Below are positions 47,055-54,162 of a DNA stretch of 64,000 nt, piece by piece (positions within the stretch are counted from its first letter, which is position 1; every line of letters starts with the position of its first letter). The stretch covers positions 62,001 through 126,000 of the forward strand of contig JAVSLW010000009.1 of the NCBI GenBank assembly GCA_039666455.1, in the 5' to 3' direction. The DNA comes from Methanobacterium sp. (GTDB lineage: Archaea; Methanobacteriota; Methanobacteria; Methanobacteriales; Methanobacteriaceae). The translations under genes were made by a program, and so were the position numbers. Below the pieces are notes generated by a model. The model made no database searches and was not told where the DNA came from. It saw only the letters and a program-made list of their open reading frames with translations.

Positions 47055-47963
47055 ATGAAAAAACTGGATGTTGTAGGGTTTGGAGCATTAAATGTAGACA
47101 GGCTGTATAATGTTAACAAAATAGCTCATGAAGATGAAGAAGCATTCATAACAGATTTTAATCAATCCTGCGGCGGGTCTGCTGCAAATACGATTACTGG
47201 ACTTTCAAGACTTCAGATTAAAACAGGATTTACAGGTAAAGTAGCAGATGATAATGATGGAAGTCTTTTACTTGAAAATCTTCAAAAAGAAGGTGTAAAT
47301 ACTGATGGAGTTATTATCAGTCCCGGTGGAAGAAGTGGAAACGTTACTGGATTTGTGGATAGGTCTGGTCAAAGGGCACTGTATGTAGATCCGGGAGTAA
47401 ATGATCTGATTGAATACAGTGAACTTGAAATAGAATATATAAACAGTTCAAGGATTTTGCATTTAACCTCATTTGTTGGAGATTCATACAGGGCACAGGA
47501 AAACGTTTTAAAAGAAATTGACGACGATGTCGTTGTAAGTCTTGACCCTGGAAGGATTTATGCAGAAAGGGGCTGGAGTTTCCTTAAAAATATTTTAAAG
47601 AGAACAGATATTATCCTTATTAATGAAGAAGAATTGAAACATTTAACCGAAGAGAAAACACTTAATGAAGGAGTAGAATTCCTGTTGAATCAGGAGATAG
47701 GAAATGTGGTAATTAAAAGAGGAGATAAAGGAGCTTATATAACTAATGGAAATGAATGTTATGATCTGAAGCCTTTTAAAGTTAAATGCATAGATACAAC
47801 AGGTGCAGGAGATGCATTTAATGCCGGATTTTTATACGGCTTCCTTAAAAATAAAGATATCAATGAATCAGGAAAAATAGGAAACTTTGTAGCTTCATGC
47901 TGTATAATGGAGCGAGGGGCAGTAAAGGGATTACCAGATCTATCAAAAATTGAAAAGTTTTGA
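47055..47963 (+). CDS. PfkB-family carbohydrate kinase, 3' end altered by an inserted palindrome
   Basis: 302 aa. The PfkB signatures are intact: SCGGSAANTITGLSRL near residue 37 and DTTGAGDAFNAGFLYGF (catalytic Asp) near residue 255. The substrate is unknown. The last codons are unusual: the gene ends KIEKF-TGA just inside a palindrome. A 28-bp direct repeat follows, and the second copy continues in frame as KIEKIFYLKV-TAA. The ancestral protein was probably a few residues longer and ended 2 nt before the next ATG. Confidence 0.83.
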   Translation: MKKLDVVGFGALNVDRLYNVNKIAHEDEEAFITDFNQSCGGSAANTITGLSRLQIKTGFTGKVADDNDGSLLLENLQKEGVNTDGVIISPGGRSGNVTGFVDRSGQRALYVDPGVNDLIEYSELEIEYINSSRILHLTSFVGDSYRAQENVLKEIDDDVVVSLDPGRIYAERGWSFLKNILKRTDIILINEEELKHLTEEKTLNEGVEFLLNQEIGNVVIKRGDKGAYITNGNECYDLKPFKVKCIDTTGAGDAFNAGFLYGFLKNKDINESGKIGNFVASCCIMERGAVKGLPDLSKIEKF

Positions 47964-48011
47964 TCAACCTTTTTTAAAAGGTTGATTACCAGATCTATCA
48001 AAAATTGAAAA
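47929..48011. repeat. 28-bp direct repeats flanking a palindromic insert
   Basis: The 28 bp at 47929-47956 (starting GATTACCAGATC) recur exactly at 47984-48011. Between them lies a 27-bp insert holding a perfect palindrome at 47963-47986 (stem ATCAACCTTTT / AAAAGGTTGAT, 2-nt centre). Part of the palindrome overlaps the start of the second repeat. The arrangement looks like insertion of a small element with duplication of the target. Confidence 0.75.
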
Positions 48012-48035
48012 AATATTCTACCTGAAGGTGTAATT

Positions 48036-48782
48036 ATGGATATAACGTTTAAAAAGGACAAAAAAGTGCTGAAAGATGAGGTCATCCGTAAATCAATGGA
48101 TTTAGAAGAGAGCGAAAAAGCAGAAATTGAAGAATGTGAACTGGAAGGTAAATTTATTACCATCTCCCCAACATGCATAAGATGCAATTTATGTGCTGAA
48201 GAATGTCCTGTAGGGGCCATATCTGAAGCAAAAGCAGGTAAACCTGCTAAAGTACTTGAAAACTGTGTTAAATGTGAAATTTGTGCACAGACCTGTCCTG
48301 TTGGGAGCATACATGTCCTACAAACCATATCTTCTGTAAATGAAGAAGATGTGAAATACCGTTTAAGAGATCTAAAAATCCCCCACAGAAAGCTGAAAAT
48401 GAAAAGTATCAGTGTAGATAAAGAAAAATGTGACTCCTGCGCAATGTGTGTTAAATTTTGCCCTACAGGTGCCATAAAAATTGAAGGGGAAACTGCAGTT
48501 ATTGATACTGGTGCCTGTGTTGGTTGTGGTGCCTGTGTCAATGTATGTCCAGAAGGTGCAGTAACACTTGAAAGAGAGTTAGGTCCTGTAATAAAAACTA
48601 AAAGACTTGATATTGACCGGGAAGCATGTGTTTCCTGCGAGATATGTGAAGAAAACTGTCCTGTAGAAGCAATTAAACTTGAAGATGATGAAATAGTATT
48701 TTTAGAGGATAAATGTATTTTATGTGAAGTATGTTCGAATAAATGTCCTGTAGGTGCATTAAAACTTGAGAGGATATCATGA
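48036..48782 (+). CDS. polyferredoxin (6 x [4Fe-4S])
   Basis: 248 aa with six cluster motifs: CIRCNLCAEECP, CVKCEICAQTCP, CDSCAMCVKFCP, CVGCGACVNVCP, CVSCEICEENCP and CILCEVCSNKCP. It lacks hydrogenase domains. GGTG at 48027-48030 is 5 nt before the ATG. The CBS gene overlaps its stop by ATGA. It probably exchanges electrons with Eha or with formylmethanofuran dehydrogenase; this is inference from location. Confidence 0.88.
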   Translation: MDITFKKDKKVLKDEVIRKSMDLEESEKAEIEECELEGKFITISPTCIRCNLCAEECPVGAISEAKAGKPAKVLENCVKCEICAQTCPVGSIHVLQTISSVNEEDVKYRLRDLKIPHRKLKMKSISVDKEKCDSCAMCVKFCPTGAIKIEGETAVIDTGACVGCGACVNVCPEGAVTLERELGPVIKTKRLDIDREACVSCEICEENCPVEAIKLEDDEIVFLEDKCILCEVCSNKCPVGALKLERIS

Positions 48783-49414
48783 AAGTTAAAGAAATAATGG
48801 ATAAGGAATATATATATGCGTTTCCAGATCAAGACATTGTAGAAGTGTCTTTGATGATGGAGAAGAAAAAGAAGTTCACAACGCCTGTTGTAGACAATGA
48901 TAAACGCATGGTAGGATGGATTACTTCTCTTGATGTTACCAGGGGATTAAGGGAAGGTCATAAAAAGGTATCAGATATTATGCATTCCAAAGATGACATT
49001 GTCCATGTCCATGAAGATGATCCTGCAAGATTAGCTGTTTTAGAAACTTCTAAACATAAAGTAGTTAGTATCCCTGTTCTGGATGATAATGATGTTGTTG
49101 CTGGAGTTGTAAGAACGTTTGACATTGTAAAAACATTATCACATCTTTATGAGATTAAAGTTTACAGGATATTTGAAGCTATGGCAGAAGAACTTAAAGG
49201 AGTTAGCTGGGATGAACTCATGGAAGCCGGTGCAGTTATTACAAGACGAAGAACCGGAAAAAGGATAAATCCTGAAGAATATGAGAAATTGATCAGAGAA
49301 TCAACATTTGGCGAAGCTATATGGGCAACGGGCGGCCTTGAAAAGTTCTTTGCAGGCCTTATAGCCATGGGTGAACTTGTAATTGCAAGAAAAGTGACAA
49401 GGGCAAGGAAGTAA
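48779..49414 (+). CDS. CBS-domain protein
   Basis: 211 aa. Two CBS domains are visible (about residues 1-57, with VKEIMDKEYIYAFPDQDIVE, and about 60-120, with VSDIMHSKDDIVHVHEDD). They are followed by a helical C-terminal domain of about 90 residues (AGAVITRRRTGKRINPEEYE). CBS pairs bind adenine nucleotides, so this could report energy charge to the Eha region. It is the last gene of the run; ATGA overlaps with the polyferredoxin. Confidence 0.85.
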   Translation: MKVKEIMDKEYIYAFPDQDIVEVSLMMEKKKKFTTPVVDNDKRMVGWITSLDVTRGLREGHKKVSDIMHSKDDIVHVHEDDPARLAVLETSKHKVVSIPVLDDNDVVAGVVRTFDIVKTLSHLYEIKVYRIFEAMAEELKGVSWDELMEAGAVITRRRTGKRINPEEYEKLIRESTFGEAIWATGGLEKFFAGLIAMGELVIARKVTRARK

Positions 49415-49504
49415 ATCTGGCTTAAAACAAGGTATCAATATCTAACTTTGATAATTAAATTCTGTATTAAATCCTTAATTTTTAAAATTGTTAAAATAAA
49501 ATAG

Positions 49505-49534
49505 AAAGGGGAAGGATTATTTTAATTCCCCTTT
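49505..49534 (-). terminator. hairpin after secreted protein copy A
   Basis: A perfect 9-bp stem (AAAGGGGAA / TTCCCCTTT) with a 12-nt loop lies just after the stop of the 49540-49872 gene and is followed on the minus strand by a T-rich run. The same design occurs after the other copies. Confidence 0.55.
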
Positions 49535-49539
49535 ACAAT

Positions 49540-49872
49540 TTACCACAAATAATCAAATAGTTTGGCTTTTGATTTAGATTTGGATTTTGCTTTTGCTGTT
49601 GCATCTGCATCTGCATCTGCTTTTGCTTTTGCAATGTTAAAGTTAACATTGTTGTTAGTTGCAGTAGCTGTGTTATAGTTTTCGTTTACAGCCACGTTAG
49701 TGTTTGTGTTACTGCTTGATGCATCTACATTTACATACTGTATTCCTACCTGACCCTGTGCTTGCTGCTGTTTTGGGCTCAGGATGTCCCCTATTGATAC
49801 TGCTGAAGCTGCTCCACTTAATGCTATTGCCATAGCAAATACAAGTAAAAACACTCCGATTTGCTTCTTCAT
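49540..49872 (-). CDS. secreted low-complexity protein, copy A
   Basis: 110 aa, not a recognised family. A signal peptide (about 1-24, cleavage after SGAASA) is identical in all three copies. The mature part has SIGDILSPKQQQAQGQ, a strand IQYVNVDASSS, an Asn/Thr/Val stretch (NTNTNVAVN, NTATATNNN), then an alternating tail AKAKADADADATAKAKSKSK ending in LFDYLW. The alternation predicts beta strands and suggests a self-assembling surface fibre or matrix protein. GGAGGT is 8 nt before the ATG. Confidence 0.8.
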   Translation of the reverse strand: MKKQIGVFLLVFAMAIALSGAASAVSIGDILSPKQQQAQGQVGIQYVNVDASSSNTNTNVAVNENYNTATATNNNVNFNIAKAKADADADATAKAKSKSKSKAKLFDYLW

Positions 49873-49962
49873 ACTATTTCACCTCCGTGTTATGCACACA
49901 CCAATTGTATGCACAACTATTTATTTAGTATTACTGTAATAAAAAGTTTTCTATTATTATTA
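49873..49962 (-). promoter_or_regulatory. conserved promoter of secreted copy A
   Basis: About 90 bp nearly identical upstream of all three copies. On the minus strand it holds CTTTTTATTA (49946-49937) as TATA-like box, a 13-nt palindrome TATTAC-A-GTAATA (49941-49929), two TGTGCATA direct repeats (49915-49908 and 49898-49891) and GGAGGT (49886-49881). A shared control system for the three genes is likely. Confidence 0.6.
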
Positions 49963-50169
49963 CTATGGGGGGGAGGTAATTAAATACATTAAACGCACAC
50001 CTAAAATTAAGAGACATAAATAAACTCATTGAAACCATGTAAAAATACCACCTCATTAAATAAGAGAGCTTAAAACAAACGCACAGCCCAAATAGTTCTA
50101 ATAAGCATAGTCCAGTCTAAAATCAGAAAAACTGAAGTTAAAATTAAGCCTTTTAATTGTTTAAAATAA

Positions 50170-50202
50170 AAAGGGGAGGGATTATTTTAAGTATTCCCCT
50201 TT
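50170..50202 (-). terminator. hairpin after secreted protein copy B
   Basis: Stem AAAGGGGA / TCCCCTTT (8 bp) with a 17-nt A/T-rich loop, overlapping the last bases of the 50187-50534 gene, followed by a T-rich minus-strand run. It is homologous to the hairpin after copy A. Confidence 0.5.
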
Positions 50203-50534
50203 AACAAATAATCAAATAATTTGGCTTTTGATTTGGATTTTGCTTTTGCTGTTGCATTTGCTTTTGCATCTGCAGTACTGTAAGATGAAGCTATATTAAA
50301 GTTAGCATTGTTGTTAGTTGCAGTAGCTGTGTTCTCATTATAGTTTACAGCCACGTTAGTGTTTGTGTTACTGCTTGATGCATCTACATTTACATACTGT
50401 ACACCTAACTGGCCCTGGTATTGCTGCTGTTTTGGGCTCAGGATGTCCCCTATTGTTGTTTGAGCTGAAGCTGCTCCACTTAATGCTATTGCCATAGCAA
50501 ATACAAGTAAAAACACTCCGATTTGCTTCTTCAT
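50187..50534 (-). CDS. secreted low-complexity protein, copy B
   Basis: 115 aa. The signal peptide is identical to copies A and C. The mature part starts QTTIGDILSPKQQQYQGQ, keeps YVNVDASSSNTNTNVAVN and NTATATNNN, but has a divergent middle (SSYSTADAKANATAKAKSKS) and an extra C-terminal KGNT. It is the most divergent of the three, so the copies are not just a recent assembly artefact. It has its own copy of the upstream region and hairpin. Confidence 0.8.
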   Translation of the reverse strand: MKKQIGVFLLVFAMAIALSGAASAQTTIGDILSPKQQQYQGQLGVQYVNVDASSSNTNTNVAVNYNENTATATNNNANFNIASSYSTADAKANATAKAKSKSKAKLFDYLLKGNT

Positions 50535-50624
50535 ACTATTTCACCTCCGTGTTATGCACACACCAATTGTATGCACAACTTCTTTTTTAGTATTACTATA
50601 ATAAAAAGTTTTCTGTTATTATTA
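50535..50624 (-). promoter_or_regulatory. conserved promoter of secreted copy B
   Basis: Same elements as copy A: TATA-like TTTTTATTA, the TATTAT-A-GTAATA near-palindrome (one arm changed), two TGTGCATA repeats and GGAGGTG. Further upstream a conserved ATTAAACGCACA element (near 50652-50663) matches one near 49987-49998 upstream of copy A. Confidence 0.6.
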
Positions 50625-50684
50625 CTAAGGAGGAGGAACACATAATAAATGCATTAAACGCACATATAAAATTAGTTTAAAATA

Positions 50685-50716
50685 AAAAGGAAGGAGATTA
50701 TTTTGATTCCCCTTTT
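50685..50716 (-). terminator. weak hairpin after secreted protein copy C
   Basis: Stem AAAAGG / CCTTTT (6 bp) with a 20-nt loop. It is at the same position relative to the stop as the hairpins of copies A and B but with a shorter stem. It is probably the transcript end. Confidence 0.35.
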
Positions 50717-50721
50717 ACAAT

Positions 50722-51054
50722 TTAAAACAATTTATCAAATAGTTTGGCTTTTGATTTAGATTTGGATTTTGCTTTTGCTGTTGCATCTGCATCTGCATCG
50801 GCTTTTGCTTTTGCAATGTTAAAGTTAGCATTGTTGTTAGTTGCAGTAGCTGTGTTCTCATTATAGTTTACAGCTTCGTTACAGTTAGTATTTTGGCTTG
50901 ATGCATTTACATTTACATACTGTATTCCTAACTGGCCCTGTGCCTGCTGCTGTTTTGGGCTTAAGATGTCTCCTATTGATACTGCTGAAGCTGCTCCACT
51001 TAATGCTATTGCCATAGCAAATACAAGTAAAAACACTCCGATTTGTTTCTTCAT
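50722..51054 (-). CDS. secreted low-complexity protein, copy C
   Basis: 110 aa. The signal peptide is the same and the tail is nearly the same as copy A (AKAKADADADATAKAKSKSK) with end LFDKLF. The middle differs: VNVNASSQNTNCNEAVN introduces one Cys, absent in A and B. A single Cys in a secreted subunit could allow disulfide links. It is preceded by the shared promoter region. Confidence 0.8.
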   Translation of the reverse strand: MKKQIGVFLLVFAMAIALSGAASAVSIGDILSPKQQQAQGQLGIQYVNVNASSQNTNCNEAVNYNENTATATNNNANFNIAKAKADADADATAKAKSKSKSKAKLFDKLF

Positions 51055-51144
51055 ATTATTTCACCTCCGTGTTATGCACATCCAATTGTATGCACAACTA
51101 TTTATTTAGTATTACTGTAATAAAAAGTTTTCTATTATTATTAC
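51055..51144 (-). promoter_or_regulatory. conserved promoter of secreted copy C
   Basis: Same TATA-like box, TATTAC-A-GTAATA palindrome, paired TGTGCATA repeats and GGAGGT. The spacer between the two repeats is slightly shorter than in A and B, and the homology ends near 51146, giving one boundary of the duplicated unit. Confidence 0.6.
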
Positions 51145-51306
51145 AGTGAGGATAGCTTAATCTAAGAATATATAAAGAATATATAAAAAAAATATTAAAA
51201 ATCAGAGATGGTTTTTGCAGTTACGAATGCAATTTGTAAACATCGAAAATTTACAATTTTTGAAAGTCCTGCAGGCCCCTCCTGTAATTTACTGGTTTGA
51301 AATAGA

Positions 51307-52917
51307 TTAAGATTCAGCAGGAATTGTAAAGTAGAACCTGGAGCCTATTTCTGGCTCAGATTCAACCCATATACGTCCACCATGGCGCTCAACTATTTTT
51401 TTGCTAATTGAAAGGCCAATACCCGCTCCATCGTATCCATTTTCTGGATTTAACTTTTTAAATATGTTAAAAACTTTTTTAAGGTCCTTTTCTTCAATGC
51501 CAATACCATTGTCCTCTACCTGGAACACATACTCACTGTTTTCTTCATCTAAATATGCTGAAATGTGAATTTGAAGATTTTTTTGAGGATTTTTAAAGTT
51601 AACCGCATTTTTTAAAAGGTTCTGGAATAGCTGCAGGATCTGACCTGAATCTGCCATTATTTTAGGCAGGTCATCATGTGTGATTTTAGCTCTATACCCC
51701 TCAAGAGAGGCATTGAGATTAGAGATAGCATAATCGAGAATTTCTTCAGTTTCAGTTAATTTAAATTCTTTCCCGCGTGATTCTACTCTTGAGTATTCTA
51801 AAAGACCTACAATCTTTTTATTTAAACTGTTTACTGCTTCTAAAGCGTAATCTATAAATTCATCAGTATCTTCATCGATTTTCCCCCGGTAACGTTTTGC
51901 TAAAATATTATTGAAGATTTTAATAGCCATCACAGGCTCCTGTAATTTGTAAGCTGCTGTTTCTGCAAATTTATCCAGTTCTTCATTTGCTTTTATTAAA
52001 TCATTTAGTTGTTTAAGCAGTTCTTCATTTAATTCTTGAAGATCTTCTTTGAGTATTTTCAATTCTGATATTTCATGATTCAAATTTTCAATTTCTGATT
52101 TTTGGGTTATAACAATTTCTGAAGACTTAGAACCTGTTTTTTCTAATTCTATGATTTCCTGATTTAAATTTTCAATTTCTAATTCTCTTTTTGAAATAAT
52201 TTCTTCTTTTTCACTGGCATCATTTTCTAATTCAGTAATACGATGATTTAAATGGTTTATTTCAGATAACTTGTTGGATAAAATACGTTCGGAATTATTA
52301 CGAGCTTTTTTTAATTCTAATACCTGTCTGTATAATTTTTCTATTTCAGGATTTTGAGCATTAATTATTTCTTTAAAACCTTCATTTGCCTTTTCAAGCT
52401 CTTCAATCTTTCTATTTAATTCAACCAATTCCAGTTCTCTTTCTTTTTCTGTTTCAAGATTTTCAACTAAAATTTCGGATGCACGCTTTTCAACCATTTC
52501 GTCAATGAAATCACTCTGTTCTTTTTGAATTTCTTCTTCGCTACGTTTATATTCTGTAACATCAGTTAAACTTAATATTATTGAACTAACTTCTCCACTA
52601 TCATCTTTTACAGGCTGTATGGCCCAATCCCAGAAGCTTATACCTGATATTGGATGATTCAAAGGTTTAGAATATGCAAAATATGGTTCCCCAGTTTCTG
52701 TCACATTTTTAAAAATTGATTCATCTCCTTCTGGATATAATTCAAAGTGGTTTTTACCGACAAAAAAATCAGGAGTCTTATTGTGTTTTTCTGCGTAAGC
52801 CCTGTTAACTTTTATAAAATTAAAATTGTTGTCCATGTATGCTATCAAAAAATGAGTGTTGTTAAAAATGGTCTCAAACATTTTTCCATTCTCTACTTTA
52901 TCATTTATTGGGTTCAT
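51307..52917 (-). CDS. PAS-coiled-coil histidine kinase homologue lacking the phospho-accepting His
   Basis: 536 aa, no membrane helix. A PAS domain (about 10-125, with FIKVNRAYAEKHNKTPDFF) is followed by coiled coil (about 130-315), a DHp-like helix pair and a HATPase_c domain (LLKNAVNFKNP, VEDNGIGIEEKDLKKVFNIF, GAGIGLSISKKIVERHGG). The usual phospho-site SHDLQEP reads AYKLQEP with Tyr323 where His belongs. ATP binding looks intact, but autophosphorylation on His cannot occur. GGAGG is 4 nt before the ATG. Confidence 0.85.
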   Translation of the reverse strand: MNPINDKVENGKMFETIFNNTHFLIAYMDNNFNFIKVNRAYAEKHNKTPDFFVGKNHFELYPEGDESIFKNVTETGEPYFAYSKPLNHPISGISFWDWAIQPVKDDSGEVSSIILSLTDVTEYKRSEEEIQKEQSDFIDEMVEKRASEILVENLETEKERELELVELNRKIEELEKANEGFKEIINAQNPEIEKLYRQVLELKKARNNSERILSNKLSEINHLNHRITELENDASEKEEIISKRELEIENLNQEIIELEKTGSKSSEIVITQKSEIENLNHEISELKILKEDLQELNEELLKQLNDLIKANEELDKFAETAAYKLQEPVMAIKIFNNILAKRYRGKIDEDTDEFIDYALEAVNSLNKKIVGLLEYSRVESRGKEFKLTETEEILDYAISNLNASLEGYRAKITHDDLPKIMADSGQILQLFQNLLKNAVNFKNPQKNLQIHISAYLDEENSEYVFQVEDNGIGIEEKDLKKVFNIFKKLNPENGYDGAGIGLSISKKIVERHGGRIWVESEPEIGSRFYFTIPAES

Positions 52918-53148
52918 GGTTCCTCCAGCTTAAATAAAGCAAAATAATAATTTCAATCTAATAATAAATTGATCTTATACTATATATAAATTTATAAATT
53001 TTTGGGGGCTGTAAGCTACAGGGTGCTGGATGCAACATTAATTTTTTGTGAGTCACTTTAGCAGAAATTTATTAACTATATCATTATAAATATAATATTA
53101 AAAAATTTGTCATTTATCATTTTGTTTAATCTGTTTTGGGCTGTTATT

Positions 53149-53340
53149 ATGACCATAGAAGAGCGTATACAGGAATGCCAGGAGGCAATTGAGAAGTTAG
53201 AAGGTAAAAAAATAATTGATGTTAAATTTAAACCATACAATCACGATTGCTGGAGGCTTTATTTAACTACAGATAAAGGAAAACTTGTCATGACATTCTG
53301 TAAAGATTGGGAATGTCCAGTTATTGAATACAGGCAATAA
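53149..53340 (+). CDS. small conserved-looking protein of unknown function
   Basis: 63 aa from the ATG at 53149 (MTIEERIQECQEAIEKLEG). An upstream start at 53107 would add a hydrophobic stretch but has no RBS. The sequence has a helix then a beta-rich part (VKFKPYNHDCWRLYLTT) and a paired CKDWEC near the end. Its stop abuts the trehalose-phosphatase gene directly, so the two may be coupled. No family is recognised. Confidence 0.6.
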   Translation: MTIEERIQECQEAIEKLEGKKIIDVKFKPYNHDCWRLYLTTDKGKLVMTFCKDWECPVIEYRQ

Positions 53341-54162
53341 ATGTGGGGATTTGGCGTGGATAATTCAAGATATCTTTTTGATCACCTGGATGAGTTAAAT
53401 GAATTTAAAAATGATCCAGATACTGCAATAATTACTGATATTGATGGGACAATCAGTGAAATTGCACCAACACCCATGGAAGCCGTGGTAAAACCTGAGA
53501 TAAGAGATATAATTGAAAAAATTGCAGATAAATTTAAATTTACAGGAGTAATGACTGGTAGAAGTATAAATAATGCCATGGAAATGGTAGGATCTAAAAA
53601 AATTATTTATATTGGAAATCACGGCTTGGAACAGTACAAAAACGGAAAAATAAGCATAGAACCTGAGGTTAAACAGTATATTCCAGTCATAAAAAAACTT
53701 GCAAAAGAGATTCAAAAAAAATTAAAGGATTATGAATGTATTTTATTTCAGGATAAAGAACTGAGCTTTACAGTCCATTACAGATTATGCAAAACAAGTG
53801 ATGAAATACGCCAGAAAGCTTTAGAAATTATCCACAGTATAAAAGGTTCTAAAAGCCTTAAAATTACGGAAGGTCGTAAAGTCATTGAAATAAGGCCGCC
53901 TGTTGGACATGATAAGGGTACAGTGCTTCAAAAATTTATTTCTGACAATCATATAAAAAAAATAGTATATCTGGGGGACGATGTAACAGATGCAGATGCT
54001 TTCAATAAACTGAATGAATTAAAAAGCATCAGAAAAGCGGAGACAGTAAGTATAATGGTTGATTCAAAGGAAACGCCAGATTATGTAAAAGAAAGCGCTG
54101 ACTTTTATGTTAAAAGCGTTGATGAAGTTTGTAATTTTTTTAAATGGTTTTTGGAGGGCTGA
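53341..54162 (+). CDS. otsB: trehalose-phosphatase-like HAD protein
   Basis: 273 aa. HAD motif I AIITDIDGTISEIAPTP, motif II VMTGRS, IGNHGLEQYKNG and motif IV VYLGDDVTDADAF match the trehalose-6-phosphate phosphatase group. EIRPPVGHDKGTVLQKFI is the substrate-cap end. No synthase (OtsA) is nearby. The ATG at 53341 has no clear RBS; a GTG at 53356 is an alternative start. The 3' end overlaps the convergent gene by 23 nt. Confidence 0.82.
   Translation: MWGFGVDNSRYLFDHLDELNEFKNDPDTAIITDIDGTISEIAPTPMEAVVKPEIRDIIEKIADKFKFTGVMTGRSINNAMEMVGSKKIIYIGNHGLEQYKNGKISIEPEVKQYIPVIKKLAKEIQKKLKDYECILFQDKELSFTVHYRLCKTSDEIRQKALEIIHSIKGSKSLKITEGRKVIEIRPPVGHDKGTVLQKFISDNHIKKIVYLGDDVTDADAFNKLNELKSIRKAETVSIMVDSKETPDYVKESADFYVKSVDEVCNFFKWFLEG

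Noticed and set aside
47759..48832. A 357-codon open frame on the minus strand
   Set aside because: It is antisense to the kinase end and the six-cluster polyferredoxin. Its Ser/His-rich repeats are the shadow of Cys-cluster codons, and the plus-strand genes have clear motifs and ribosome sites.
49540..51054. Possible CRISPR-like array from three similar units
   Set aside because: Units are about 500-660 bp, coding and carry signal peptides; there are no short regular repeats with unique spacers.
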